Assembly: GCA_964598725.1 (NCBI GenBank)
Contig: CAZRCW010000001.1
Location: forward strand, 372,001-436,000
DNA length: 64,000 bases
Direction: 5' to 3'
DNA from: JAGOTP01 sp964598725
Lineage (GTDB): Bacteria; Patescibacteriota; Patescibacteriia; 2-12-FULL-60-25
Under the pieces are notes generated by a model. The model worked only from the letters and a program-made list of their open reading frames with translations, had not been told where the DNA came from and made no database searches. A program made the translations under genes and the position numbers. Shown here piece after piece: positions 25,612 to 35,264 of the stretch (position 1 is its first letter; every line of letters starts with the position of its first letter).

Positions 25612-26418
25612 ATGGTTGCCAGGGCAAGTGAAGAAAAGGGTGAAGACGGCGTGTACCGACTGCTCACACGTGGGTTGTTCGGTAAGCTCGCCAAGCGCGG
25701 TTGGGAGGCTGTTCCCGGGCTGCTGCGGACGATCGCGAACCCGAAGGGTGGTTGGATGATTCTCTGGCTGGCGGTCACGCCGCCGGGCAAATCCAGCTAC
25801 GATCGGCCGCAATTCGTGATCGACCCGAGCGTGATCGTGGTCACCAAGGACGACCAGAGCCGCATCGGTTTCATAGAGACGATGCGCACGCACCGTCCGC
25901 GGCCGTCCCAATTCCTCAGGCCAATGGAAGGCCTGGGATACGTCGCTCGGCTCATCAAGGAGAAGGGGGTCCGCGAACTCCTGCGGGGCACGCCCAAGCT
26001 CTCTATTGAGTTGCCGGCCGGCAATGTCGACATCAATGACTTCGCAGGCTTCGTCGCTGTCGTCGACATCGGGGTCAACTTCGTCGCCGGCTTCGAACAG
26101 GTGTACGAAGAGCGTTACCTCTACGCGCTCAAGAACGCGGCTAAGCGCGAGTCAGGCGAGGAGACGGGTCTCGAAGTCGAGGTTGTCGATGTCCTGGTCG
26201 ACGCCCTCAATCCGAATACGGCCTGGTTCATGCACGCGGATTCGGTCGCGGTGACGAGGTACGTGAAGGCTGGTTACCAGAAGCTCGACCCGACGGAGAT
26301 GCCGAAGAGGCTTCTCTGGTACACCGAGGAGGAGATCCGCAAGCTCATCCGTGAGCGCCGCATCTTCGACGCCCGCACGATTGCCGCCCTCGCATTGGCG
26401 GGCGTCCGGGTCAACTAA
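25612..26418 (+). CDS. Nudix-like protein with degenerate box (GC-rich island 4)
   Basis: The 268-residue product holds KRESGEETGL in the second half, matching the REUxEExGU part of a Nudix box, but the upstream Gly and Glu of the consensus are replaced (Tyr at both positions). The N-terminal 110 residues are of unknown type. GGAGAGGTG is a strong SD before the ATG. Codons are G/C-ended, unlike cysS beside it, and a GC-rich hairpin follows (about 26438-26492). Probably transferred from a high-GC bacterium. Confidence 0.65.
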   Translation: MVARASEEKGEDGVYRLLTRGLFGKLAKRGWEAVPGLLRTIANPKGGWMILWLAVTPPGKSSYDRPQFVIDPSVIVVTKDDQSRIGFIETMRTHRPRPSQFLRPMEGLGYVARLIKEKGVRELLRGTPKLSIELPAGNVDINDFAGFVAVVDIGVNFVAGFEQVYEERYLYALKNAAKRESGEETGLEVEVVDVLVDALNPNTAWFMHADSVAVTRYVKAGYQKLDPTEMPKRLLWYTEEEIRKLIRERRIFDARTIAALALAGVRVN

Positions 26419-26437
26419 ACTGTTCCTTCATCAAGGA

Positions 26438-26492
26438 GGACGAGGCGTCGACGCTGCTCCGCGCTGACGCCGCTTGTCCTGAGCGTTTTTCT
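26438..26492 (+). terminator. Terminator of GC-rich island 4
   Basis: AGGAC and AGGCGTC on the 5' side pair with GACGCC and GTCCT on the 3' side, followed by GAGCGTTTTTC. It lies about 20 nt after the stop of the Nudix-like gene. Confidence 0.6.
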
Positions 26493-26521
26493 GAACGAAG
26501 AACGATCGGGACAGGAGATTT

Positions 26522-26550
26522 TTGCCTAAGGAGGCTCAATTGGGTACGCT
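26522..26550 (+). promoter_or_regulatory. Promoter of cysS, leaderless
   Basis: TTGCCT (26522-26527), 17-nt spacer ending GGG, TACGCT (26545-26550). Only 6 nt separate the -10 from the ATG at 26557, so the start codon should be the mRNA 5' end. Confidence 0.65.
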
Positions 26551-26556
26551 GAGCGC

Positions 26557-27951
26557 ATGTTACAGCTCTGGAATACGCTTCATCGCAAGCTCGAACCGTT
26601 TGAACCGATCCACCCTGGAAAAGTGGGGATGTATACGTGTGGCCCGACCGTCTATTACTTCCCGACGATCGGAAATATGCGCAGCTACATCTTTGAAGAT
26701 GTCCTTGTACGTACGCTTCAGTTTGAAGGGTATGACGTGAAACGTGTGCTCAATATTACGGATGTTGGCCACTTGGTCGGTGATGGTGACGAAGGAGAGG
26801 ATAAGGTTGAACGCGAGGCGAAACGGGTTGGAAAATCGGCTTGGGATATCGCGAAGTTCTATGAACAATCATTTTTTCAAGACTGTGCCGACTTAAACCT
26901 TGAGCGTCCGACCGTTGTCTGTCGCGCAACCGAACATATCCCTGAACAGATCACGCTCGTTCAAAAGCTAGAAGAGAAAGGCTTTGTCTATCGTGCCGCC
27001 GATGGGATGTATTTCGATACGAGCAAGTTTCCAAGCTATGGATCGTTCGGCGGTCAAAAGTTAGAAGAGAAAGAAGCGGGCGCACGTGTCGAACAAGCGG
27101 AAGGCAAGCGTAACCCCTCAGACTTTGCTCTCTGGAAGTTCTCGCCCGTCGATTCGAAGCGTCAGATGGAATGGGAGAGCCCATGGGGGATCGGCTGCCC
27201 AGGTTGGCATATCGAATGTTCGGCTATGGCAGAAAAGTATCTTGGTCAGCCATTCGACATCCATTGTGGCGGCATTGACCATATTCCAGTCCACCATGAG
27301 AACGAAATCGCTCAATCGGAGGCCGCCTACGGTAAGCAGCTCGCACGTTTCTGGTTGCACAATGAATTCATCACCGTCGATGGCCAGCGTATGGGGAAAT
27401 CGCTTGGGAACGGCTACACCATCGCCGATCTCGTAGATAAGGGCTTTGATCCGATCGCGTATCGATATTTCTGTTTGGGTGGACACTATCGCTCGAAGAT
27501 TAATTTCACCTGGGAAGCACTTCAAGGGGCTCAAAACGCTCTTCAAAAGATCAAGCGCTGGGTGATCGAGTATAAGAAAACGGTCATGGATGTCTCGGGT
27601 GCGGCAGACGAGACATCGATGACTGCCTTCCGTGCGGCTCTGGAGGAGGACATGAATACCTCAAAGGTGCTCGCCTTAGTCCATGAGCTGATCCACGACG
27701 CCGAAAAGTCACCGCTTGTTATCTACGCAACGCTCGTCGAATTCGACCGTGTTCTTGGCCTGGGTATTGCTGGTTGGCAAGAAGAGATCGATGAAATTCC
27801 AGACGAGATCCTCGCGCTTCACGCCGCTCGTCAACTGGCGCGCTCCGAAAAGAACTGGGCCGAGTCAGATCGTCTGCGCGATGAGCTCAAGAATCAAGGT
27901 TGGATGGTGGAAGATGGCGGTGATGGGGGACGGATCCATCGTTTATCGTAA
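26557..27951 (+). CDS. cysS: Cysteinyl-tRNA synthetase
   Basis: The 464-residue product is a class Ia synthetase charging tRNA-Cys. It has the zinc Cys and HIGH-like segment TCGPTVYYFPTIGNMR, the zinc-site CPGWHIECSAMA, HHENEIAQSEA, and the KMSKS-like MGKSLGN. Length is normal. The gene sits alone behind a leaderless promoter; a short proline-rich protein gene follows after 75 nt. Confidence 0.97.
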   Translation: MLQLWNTLHRKLEPFEPIHPGKVGMYTCGPTVYYFPTIGNMRSYIFEDVLVRTLQFEGYDVKRVLNITDVGHLVGDGDEGEDKVEREAKRVGKSAWDIAKFYEQSFFQDCADLNLERPTVVCRATEHIPEQITLVQKLEEKGFVYRAADGMYFDTSKFPSYGSFGGQKLEEKEAGARVEQAEGKRNPSDFALWKFSPVDSKRQMEWESPWGIGCPGWHIECSAMAEKYLGQPFDIHCGGIDHIPVHHENEIAQSEAAYGKQLARFWLHNEFITVDGQRMGKSLGNGYTIADLVDKGFDPIAYRYFCLGGHYRSKINFTWEALQGAQNALQKIKRWVIEYKKTVMDVSGAADETSMTAFRAALEEDMNTSKVLALVHELIHDAEKSPLVIYATLVEFDRVLGLGIAGWQEEIDEIPDEILALHAARQLARSEKNWAESDRLRDELKNQGWMVEDGGDGGRIHRLS

Positions 27952-28026
27952 TCTACAAGTTTGTGCACAGGCGGGTACGGGCGTTTGTCCGTACCCGTCT
28001 TCGTGTCTGTATGGTATCTTGTGGCC

Positions 28027-28569
28027 ATGGATAGTGGCTTTTTATCTTCATCTGAAGCGCCAAAACCGGTTGAACAGCCCCAAGTAGAGGTTGTCCCGGA
28101 GCTCGCGCCGCAGGTAGCTCTTTCGCCGGTCGAGCAGCCTCACTTCAATGAGGCGAAGCTTGAATCTGAAGCGGTTCAGGTTCAGGCACCGGCCGTAGTT
28201 GTAGCTGCTGAGCCAGTAACGGATGCGCAATTGGCGGCGACCCCGGCTCCACCGGCGATTGTTGCCCCAGTGGACGAAGTGGTATCAAAGGTTCAACAGA
28301 TCTTGGAAGAGGGATTGGACGAAGCGATTGTTGCCATGCCAGAGGCAGCGAAACTCCGATTTCTTCAGAAAGGCAAAGAGATCGGAACGATCGTGGCCGA
28401 TATGGTCCGTCGCTATAAAGTTGAAGTAAAGCGGGTATTTACGCTCTTAAAAGATTGGCTCACGACGATTCCAGGGGTAAGTCGGTTCTTCCTCGAAAAA
28501 GAAGCCAAAATCAAAACCGATCGGATTCTCGAACTTGAACGTGTGCGCCACGAAGCGGTGCCGGCCTAA
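28027..28569 (+). CDS. Proline/valine-rich hypothetical protein
   Basis: The 180-residue product starts with about 80 residues rich in Pro, Val, Ala and Glu, probably disordered, followed by a helical basic domain. Start 28027 is set by TATCTT ending 6 nt upstream (leaderless). The ATPase gene begins 4 nt after the stop, so the protein may be an accessory of that ATPase. Family not recognised. Confidence 0.6.
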   Translation: MDSGFLSSSEAPKPVEQPQVEVVPELAPQVALSPVEQPHFNEAKLESEAVQVQAPAVVVAAEPVTDAQLAATPAPPAIVAPVDEVVSKVQQILEEGLDEAIVAMPEAAKLRFLQKGKEIGTIVADMVRRYKVEVKRVFTLLKDWLTTIPGVSRFFLEKEAKIKTDRILELERVRHEAVPA

Positions 28570-28573
28570 GACC

Positions 28574-31171
28574 ATGATCCTCTCCATGCTCCTTCAAATC
28601 CCACTCCAGACGACCAGCGACGCGAGCTTCATCGACGGGTCGCTCTTGAGTTCGTTTCAAGACCTGTTGTCGGAACCGCTCGTGATCGTATTGCTCGCGA
28701 TTGTCGCTGGCGTATTGTTTATCATGATCGCGTTGAACGTGCTCCGCTTCTTTTTGTTACGTCGCGGCCGCTATCGAGATGCGTTTGATAAGAAAATCCT
28801 GTTGATCCGTGTTCCGAAAGAGCTCCGGCAAGATGATAACCGAGGGGACAAAACCCAACAGCAGATTCAAGAAGCGATCGGTGTCATGGAGACATTGTTC
28901 TCAACGATTGGTGGGGTAAAAGCGCAGAAAGGGTTCTCGACGTGGCTCTCCGGGCGTACAGATGTTTTTGGATTCGAAATTGTGGCCCATCGCGACAAGA
29001 TTTCGTTTTACGTCGTTGCGCCGAATCAGTATTCGTCATTTGTTGAGCAACAGATCCACGCTCAGTATCCGAATGCGCAGATCGATGAGGTGCCGGATTA
29101 CAACTTATTTGCCCCAACCAGCGTGACCTTGGGCAGCTATGTGACGTTGCGCCGGCCGAGTCATTTTCCTGTCAAAACGTATCGTAAAATGGAATCCGAC
29201 TCGATGAACGGTCTGACGAATGCCTTGTCTCGTGTTGAGCCAGGCGAAGGGGTCACAATTCAGTATTTGATTCGTCCTGCGCCAAGCTATTGGAACAAAG
29301 AAGGGTTGCGCATCGCCCGCGCGATGCAGCAGGGGAAGAAATTGTCCGCCGTTGAGAAACAGCCGGATTTATTGTCGTCCGTCGGAAAAGATTTGAGCAA
29401 GATGATGCAGTCACCGAACAAAGACAACAAAGAGAAAGAAGCCTATCACTTGTCGCCGCTCGAACAGGAGATGGTGAAGGGGATCGAAGAGAAGGCTTCC
29501 AAAGCGGGTCTTGAGGTGAATATGCGTATTATTGCGTCCTCAAAGACGCCGGATCGAGCGCAGCGCTATTTGAATGACGTTCTTGCCGCTTACGGCCAGT
29601 TCAATATCTACGAATATGGCAACAGCTTTGTGAAGAACATGCCACGTTTCCAGACGCCGCTCGTCCGTCACTTTATCTACCGTCACTTCGACGAGAAGTA
29701 CAAAATGGCGCTCGGCGCGGAAGAGATGGCAACTGTTTACCACTTCCCATTGGCATCAACAGAAACTCCGAAGATCAATTGGCTGCTCAGTCGTAAGGCG
29801 CTACCACCATCCAATCTGCCGAAGGAGGGTATTTTGCTTGGAAATGCTGAGTATCGTGGTCAGAAGTATCCAGTTCGTATCAAGGATGAAGATCGTCGTG
29901 TACACATGTATATCATCGGTAAATCTGGTACCGGTAAAACGGAGATGATGAAGGCCATGGCGCAGCAAGATATCGAAAACGGGAAGGGTATCTGTATTAT
30001 CGATCCGAACGGTGACTTCGCCGATGATGCGCTCGACTTCGTGCCAAAGAGTCGTGCGGATGACGTGATTTTCTTTGATCCAGGAGATTATGAACGTCCG
30101 TTGGGCCTGAACATGTTGGAATTCGATCCTGCTCATCCAGAGCAGAAGACCTTCGTGATCAACGAAATCTTGAAGATTTTCGATAAGTTATACGATCTCA
30201 AGTCGACAGGTGGTCCAATGTTCGAACTGTACATGCGCAATGCGATTTTGCTCATGATGGAGGATGTCGAATCTGGTTCAACCTTGATGGATATTCCAAA
30301 AGTCTTAGCCGATGATGATTACCGCAACTACAAACTCTCGAAGTGTAAGTCGCAACAGGTAAAGGACTTCTGGCAGAAAGAAGCCTTGAAGGCGGGTGGA
30401 GAAGCGAGTTTGGCGAACATGGTGCCGTATATCACATCCAAGCTGACCCCGTTCATTTATAACGACTACATGCGGCCGATCATCGGTCAGCAGAAGAGTT
30501 CGTTCAACGTGCGTGAAGCGATGGATTCACAGAAGATTCTGATCTTGAAACTGCCGAAGGGTACGATCGGTGAGCTGAACGCCTATCTCTTAGGCATGGT
30601 TCTGGTCGGAAAGATTACGATGGCTGCCTTCGGTCGCCAGGATATGGATAAGAGTTTGCGTAAAGACTTCTACCTGTATATCGACGAGTTCCAAAACTTC
30701 CTGACAGACTCGGTGTCCACGATTTTGTCCGAAGCGCGTAAGTATGCCCTTGATTTGATCATTGCACACCAATTCTTGGGGCAGTTGGATGGGAATGAGG
30801 TCAACAAGAAGATTAAGGATGCTATCTTTGGTAACGTGGGAAGTATGTTCATCAATCGTATTGGCGTTGAGGATGCAGAATTTATAGCGAAGGAGTTTGC
30901 CCCAGTCTTCACTGAATACGATTTGGTCAACATTGAGTCTTACACCTTCAATGCTAAATTGCGCATTGATGGTCAGGCTTCACGACCGTTCAACTTCAAG
31001 CCATTACAAGCGCATCGTCCACCAACGAAGGAGTTGAGCAAGATGATTCACGAGTTGTCACGCTACAAGTACGGCCGTCGTCGTGAAATTATCGAGGCAG
31101 AATTACAGGAGCGTCAGAACTCGGTCATGAAGGTTGCTGCCGCCAATAAGCCGATGGATTCGTTCTTCTAG
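28574..31171 (+). CDS. Membrane-anchored VirD4/TraG-like conjugative ATPase
   Basis: The 865-residue product has an N-terminal membrane helix (residues about 40-65), a domain of about 350 residues of unknown type, and an FtsK/VirD4-like ATPase domain: Walker A GKSGTGKT near residue 455, Walker B LYIDEFQNF near residue 700, and a C-terminal AHQFLGQL switch segment. Coupling ATPases of this kind move DNA or protein across the membrane. No relaxase, pilin or other conjugation gene is present in the window, so it works alone or with distant genes. Confidence 0.85.
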   Translation: MILSMLLQIPLQTTSDASFIDGSLLSSFQDLLSEPLVIVLLAIVAGVLFIMIALNVLRFFLLRRGRYRDAFDKKILLIRVPKELRQDDNRGDKTQQQIQEAIGVMETLFSTIGGVKAQKGFSTWLSGRTDVFGFEIVAHRDKISFYVVAPNQYSSFVEQQIHAQYPNAQIDEVPDYNLFAPTSVTLGSYVTLRRPSHFPVKTYRKMESDSMNGLTNALSRVEPGEGVTIQYLIRPAPSYWNKEGLRIARAMQQGKKLSAVEKQPDLLSSVGKDLSKMMQSPNKDNKEKEAYHLSPLEQEMVKGIEEKASKAGLEVNMRIIASSKTPDRAQRYLNDVLAAYGQFNIYEYGNSFVKNMPRFQTPLVRHFIYRHFDEKYKMALGAEEMATVYHFPLASTETPKINWLLSRKALPPSNLPKEGILLGNAEYRGQKYPVRIKDEDRRVHMYIIGKSGTGKTEMMKAMAQQDIENGKGICIIDPNGDFADDALDFVPKSRADDVIFFDPGDYERPLGLNMLEFDPAHPEQKTFVINEILKIFDKLYDLKSTGGPMFELYMRNAILLMMEDVESGSTLMDIPKVLADDDYRNYKLSKCKSQQVKDFWQKEALKAGGEASLANMVPYITSKLTPFIYNDYMRPIIGQQKSSFNVREAMDSQKILILKLPKGTIGELNAYLLGMVLVGKITMAAFGRQDMDKSLRKDFYLYIDEFQNFLTDSVSTILSEARKYALDLIIAHQFLGQLDGNEVNKKIKDAIFGNVGSMFINRIGVEDAEFIAKEFAPVFTEYDLVNIESYTFNAKLRIDGQASRPFNFKPLQAHRPPTKELSKMIHELSRYKYGRRREIIEAELQERQNSVMKVAAANKPMDSFF

Positions 31172-31235
31172 ATGTGTTAGGCTGAAGGTAACGCGTTCCG
31201 TTCTTTACGCGTCCAAAATAAATTACTTATCAATT

Positions 31236-31907
31236 ATGCAAAACGACTTTTCGTCTTTTTCGAGTGAGGAAGATGCCGATGTTCTTCGTCCACAAGTAGA
31301 TCAGGAATCCTCGTCCTCACGGACGATTCGTCGCTTATTTGAAGACTTGCGTGATCGGATCGATCAATTGGAGCGCTTGATGGGGCAACCGGCGGCAATC
31401 GGTGAGCATGCTTCGGTGGATATGGATGGCATTGTGCGTCGCGTCCGTAGCTCAACGGGTGGAGAGGCTTTTGCGCCACCGAGCGCCTATCGCGTTGTCG
31501 ACGGCGTCTTTGATGGCGAGCACATGGTTGGTGAAGACGGAAAACAGTACCTCGTTCCACCCAACTACGCTTCCAAATCAAAGCTGGTGGAAGGCGACAT
31601 GCTGCGTCTTACGATCACCGATGGCGGCCGCTTTATTTTCAAACAGAAGGGTCCAAACGAACGTCAGCGTATGATTGGTATGCTGGTTCACGATGAGCAG
31701 ACGGATCACTGGTACGTGGCAGCCAACGGCAACAAGTACCGCGTTCTAACAGCTTCGGTGACCTACTACCATGGGGAACAGGGGGATGATGCAGTGATTT
31801 TGGTACCACGCGAAACGCCTTCATCCTGGGCGGCAGTTGAGAATATCATCAAGCACACGGAGACGGATGAGGAGATCGTTGCGACGGAAGAAGAGGCGGT
31901 CGTTTAA
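31236..31907 (+). CDS. Conserved-looking hypothetical protein
   Basis: The product of about 223 residues has an acidic, Ser-rich N-terminus, a short coiled coil (residues 31-50) and a beta-rich middle with VGEDGKQYLVPPNYASKSKL and two similar-looking beta domains. The pattern suggests a small barrel or SH3-type fold but I name none. Start 31236 is used because upstream residues overlap the previous gene's 3' end. No signal peptide. Confidence 0.65.
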   Translation: MQNDFSSFSSEEDADVLRPQVDQESSSSRTIRRLFEDLRDRIDQLERLMGQPAAIGEHASVDMDGIVRRVRSSTGGEAFAPPSAYRVVDGVFDGEHMVGEDGKQYLVPPNYASKSKLVEGDMLRLTITDGGRFIFKQKGPNERQRMIGMLVHDEQTDHWYVAANGNKYRVLTASVTYYHGEQGDDAVILVPRETPSSWAAVENIIKHTETDEEIVATEEEAVV

Positions 31908-31927
31908 GAAGCGATCATTACTGCTCT

Positions 31928-32305
31928 ATGTTCTCTGGTGAAAAGTCAGGAACGCCGTCGCTAGAAAGTGATTCGTTTGCTGAAGAAAGAGAGGCGCGTA
32001 AAGCGGCTAGAATAGAAGCAAAGATCGCCCAACTTCGCGATCGCTTTCGTGCTGCGGAAGACTGGTCGCATGATCGTGCGAATGCTCTGGTTGCGGCGTT
32101 GATGGCATATGCGGATACTCGGCGGACACGCGCTCTACTGACTAGTCCAGCTCATTCGGCGGAAAGAGTACAAAATGCCGATCTATTGAGTCGGTACATT
32201 CATGCGATCCAGGCGACCGGACTTTCGATTGAAGAGATTGAAAGGGAATTCGCCTCCTTTAGTGAAGAAGAGCTTCGATTGATTGGACGCGGTTTAGCCT
32301 ACTAA
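31928..32305 (+). CDS. Hypothetical helical protein
   Basis: The 125-residue product is charged and almost wholly helical (EEREARKAARIEAKIAQL in the first part). It follows the previous gene by 20 nt, so the two are likely one unit. No domain recognised. Confidence 0.6.
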   Translation: MFSGEKSGTPSLESDSFAEEREARKAARIEAKIAQLRDRFRAAEDWSHDRANALVAALMAYADTRRTRALLTSPAHSAERVQNADLLSRYIHAIQATGLSIEEIEREFASFSEEELRLIGRGLAY

Positions 32306-32331
32306 CGGAAACTCCAGGGAAAGCAATGGGT

Positions 32332-32360
32332 TTGCGGTCTCTCTGCGGACTCGGCATGAT
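32332..32360 (+). promoter_or_regulatory. Promoter of dnaX
   Basis: TTGCGG (32332-32337), 17-nt spacer ending CGG, CATGAT (32355-32360), which ends 9 nt before the ATG. Weak -10 but correct spacing. Confidence 0.45.
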
Positions 32361-32369
32361 GGCTCGCGT

Positions 32370-34070
32370 ATGCCTTCTTTGAGCCAGCGTCATCGACCCC
32401 ATTCGTTTGCGGATGTCACGGGGCAATCGCACATTACCGAGCCGTTACGACGAGCGCTGGCGAGTGATCATATTGCGCACGCGTTTTTGTTGTCCGGGCC
32501 ACGTGGTGTAGGGAAAACAACAACGGCTCGTATCCTGTCACAGGCCTTGGTCTGTCAGGCGCTCAAAGACGGTGAGCCGTGTGGGGCATGTGAGGCGTGT
32601 TTAGCCTTCCAGGCGGGAACGTTGGTCGATGTGATTGAATTGGATGCGGCTACGCACACCGGTGTCGAGCTTGTCCGTGAAGCGATTATCGAGCATGCGC
32701 GCTTTGTGCCGATGATGGGCAAGCGTAAGGTTTATATTTTGGATGAAGCGCACATGTTGTCGACTTCGTCGTGGAATGCACTCTTGAAGACGCTCGAAGA
32801 ACCGCCAGCGCATGCGTATTTCATATTTGCAACCACCGAATCGCATAAAGTGCCGGCGACGATCGTCTCGCGTTGTCAGCGCTTCGATTTTCGTCGTATT
32901 CCGGATAAGGAACTATCCGAGCGCATTCAAGCGATTGCTGTGCAAGAAGGTTGGAAAATTGATGAAGAGGTGATTCGTTTGATTGTCTCGCGATCCGAGG
33001 GGTGTCTGCGTGATGCGGAGACGTTGCTTGGGCAGCTCGCTGCTTTAGGCGAAGATCAGCTGACGCTTGAGCTCGCGCATCTGATTGTTCCGCCAAGCCG
33101 TTTGCCGATCGCTGCTCAGCTATTCACCCATTGGACAGAGCGTGATCTCGCAACGTCGCTGACGTATGCACGTGAGCTGTTTGATACGGGAATTCCTCTA
33201 GGGCCATTGTTTGATGATCTGCTACTAGCCGTACGTTTGTTATTAGTCGCGGGTGCGCTCCCAGCTGAAGCTAAGGTGTGGGAAGCGAATGAACATCGTG
33301 TCTTCATCCCATTGGTTGGGCGTTGGACGTCTGCTGAGCTCCATGATCTTGCCCTGTGCTTGATGGAGCGTCGGCGTGATATCCGTTTCGGCATCGATCC
33401 GTTGTTTTTGCTTGAGCTGACGAGTACGGTTGCTTGTCATCGTTTGTTTGGACGAAGTGGAGAGCCATTAATTGCACAGACACAGGTTCCCGCTCCGATA
33501 GCTCCGCCTCCAGCAGCGCGGTCTCAGGCGCCCGTGGTGATGCCACCTGTCTCAGCTCCGCCCGTTCCTGCTCCAGTTCCGCAACCACCTCAGCCACCAT
33601 CACAGCCAGAGGCGATTGCACCAATTCCAGCCGTGACGATCGATGTTTCGGAATCACAGGTCACGGTTGAGATTCCCGTTCCTTCCCCAGCTGCCGCTCC
33701 CGTATCCGCCGCACCTGTCTCTACGGGTGATGGTTCGGACATCACGCTCGATCATGTTCGCGCTAAATGGAACACGGTGATTGCGACGGTGGACGAACAG
33801 AATCATTCATTACCGTTCATCTTAAAGATTAGCCGCCCAGAAGCGGTCGAGGGGAGTGTTATTACCGTTCGTTTCCAGTATCCGTTCCACTACGACAAAA
33901 TCGTAACCGATGGGCGTCATCGTAAAGTCGTTGAAGAAGCTTTCAAGACCGTCTTTGGACAGCCATTCCAGTTAGCGGGGACTGTTGGCGAAGAAACGGC
34001 CGAAGGCCAGCGTAAGTCCGACATGGTCTCGAATATCTTGAAAGCCTTTGGGGGAAACGTAGTAGAATAG
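32370..34070 (+). CDS. dnaX: DNA polymerase III subunit gamma/tau
   Basis: The 566-residue product has the clamp-loader AAA+ module: Walker A GPRGVGKTT near residue 44, a zinc-binding four-Cys segment (CQALKDGEPCGACEAC), Walker B VYILDEAH and sensor 1 SRCQRFDF. A Pro/Ala-rich linker (residues about 370-440) joins a C-terminal tau-like domain. It loads the beta clamp in the replisome. No programmed-frameshift signal was looked for in detail. Confidence 0.96.
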   Translation: MPSLSQRHRPHSFADVTGQSHITEPLRRALASDHIAHAFLLSGPRGVGKTTTARILSQALVCQALKDGEPCGACEACLAFQAGTLVDVIELDAATHTGVELVREAIIEHARFVPMMGKRKVYILDEAHMLSTSSWNALLKTLEEPPAHAYFIFATTESHKVPATIVSRCQRFDFRRIPDKELSERIQAIAVQEGWKIDEEVIRLIVSRSEGCLRDAETLLGQLAALGEDQLTLELAHLIVPPSRLPIAAQLFTHWTERDLATSLTYARELFDTGIPLGPLFDDLLLAVRLLLVAGALPAEAKVWEANEHRVFIPLVGRWTSAELHDLALCLMERRRDIRFGIDPLFLLELTSTVACHRLFGRSGEPLIAQTQVPAPIAPPPAARSQAPVVMPPVSAPPVPAPVPQPPQPPSQPEAIAPIPAVTIDVSESQVTVEIPVPSPAAAPVSAAPVSTGDGSDITLDHVRAKWNTVIATVDEQNHSLPFILKISRPEAVEGSVITVRFQYPFHYDKIVTDGRHRKVVEEAFKTVFGQPFQLAGTVGEETAEGQRKSDMVSNILKAFGGNVVE

Positions 34071-34077
34071 CTTGTAT

Positions 34078-34353
34078 ATGGCTCTGTGCACCACGTCCCA
34101 GGCAAAGGGGATGCCTGTCCAAACCCAGTCCGGCCAAGATGTGGGGCGAGTTTCTGGATTCATTTTGGATACAGAGCGTGGCTGTATTGTGCAGCTTGAA
34201 GTGCGGCCCGCAGGTTTGGTGCGTGGGCTCGTAAACGACACGCTCCTTATCCACTGGGTGGATGTGATCGCTTGGACGGATACGGCCATTACGGTAAAGG
34301 ACACGGCCATTCAAGTGGGCCTTGGCGTTCCTTCGGCGGTACCAAGTGTATGA
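34078..34353 (+). CDS. PRC-barrel domain protein
   Basis: The 91-residue product has the PRC-barrel pattern: GMPVQTQSGQDVGRVSGFIL, then DTERGCIVQLEVRP, then a final WVDVIAW strand. PRC barrels in bacteria bind RNA or partner proteins. It starts 7 nt after dnaX and its stop overlaps the next gene by 4 nt, so dnaX-PRC-nucleotidyltransferase-like-ligase forms one chain. Confidence 0.75.
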   Translation: MALCTTSQAKGMPVQTQSGQDVGRVSGFILDTERGCIVQLEVRPAGLVRGLVNDTLLIHWVDVIAWTDTAITVKDTAIQVGLGVPSAVPSV

Positions 34354-35264
34354 CGCCGATTGAACAGGGCGTTCTGCGAACCGTCTCAGGCTTGGCTGTT
34401 TTAGGCGCACCACCAACCTTGTCTGAAGTTGCACAGCACTATGATCGAGGGGATGAGCAAGAAATGCCTTCGTTAATACAGCTTCAGGAAAGCGTTGAAC
34501 AACTTGTTCAACAAAAACAGCTTGTTACCAAACGTGGTCGCTATTTTCCCGCATCTTTACAGGCGACGATTGAGCAGGTGTTCGCTGGAGAAGAATGGAT
34601 GCCACGTAAATTGCGTAAAGCCCGCAAAATCGCTCGTTGGTTGGTGCGACTTGGAGGTGTGCGAGCAGTATATCTGTGTAATCGAACCGCGTTCGGCTTG
34701 CCGCGCGATGAAGGCGATCTCGATTTCTTCGTGATCGTTCGTCATGGATCGATCTGGCAGACACGAGCGTTAGCTGGTTTACCTTTTGTCTTACTAGGCG
34801 ATCGCCCAGGCACGAAAGCGGATGAGCGTGACGTTGTCTGTTTGTCTTTTTTCTTGTCCGATCGTGCCTTAGATCTTTCCCCATGCGCCCTACAGCCAGA
34901 CGACATGTATTTGCGCCATTGGTTTTTAGGGTTGTTACCGTTAGTTGATGACGGTGTGGGTCATGAATTCTGGACTGTAAACAAGCGGTTGTGCGCACGC
35001 CATCCACTCGCCGAAGAATGGATTGCTTCGCCTGATTTATTGGTTGAGCGGCCTACGCTTCGTATTCCCACATTAGCGTCACTTGAACGCCTCGCTCGTT
35101 CTTTTCAATGGAAGTATTTCCCTCGCACGTTACGCGAGAAAGCCAACAAAGATACGCATGTGATGATCTCTGACGAGCGCCTGAAGTTCCACGTCGATGA
35201 TGGGCGAGAAGAATTACAAAGAAGTTACGCAGACGTATGCAGACAGTATGGCGTCACTCCGTGA
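34350..35264 (+). CDS. Nucleotidyltransferase-like protein
   Basis: The 304-residue product has CNRTAFGLPRDEGDLDFFVIV, near residues 112-132, a pattern of the nucleotidyltransferase (pol-beta) superfamily where Gly-x-x-x-x-Asp-x-Asp binds metal. The N-terminal part looks like a winged helix (helix-rich, residues 1-60). Start 34350 gives a 4-nt overlap with the PRC gene, typical of coupling. Substrate unknown; it could modify a small molecule or RNA. Confidence 0.6.
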   Translation: MTPIEQGVLRTVSGLAVLGAPPTLSEVAQHYDRGDEQEMPSLIQLQESVEQLVQQKQLVTKRGRYFPASLQATIEQVFAGEEWMPRKLRKARKIARWLVRLGGVRAVYLCNRTAFGLPRDEGDLDFFVIVRHGSIWQTRALAGLPFVLLGDRPGTKADERDVVCLSFFLSDRALDLSPCALQPDDMYLRHWFLGLLPLVDDGVGHEFWTVNKRLCARHPLAEEWIASPDLLVERPTLRIPTLASLERLARSFQWKYFPRTLREKANKDTHVMISDERLKFHVDDGREELQRSYADVCRQYGVTP

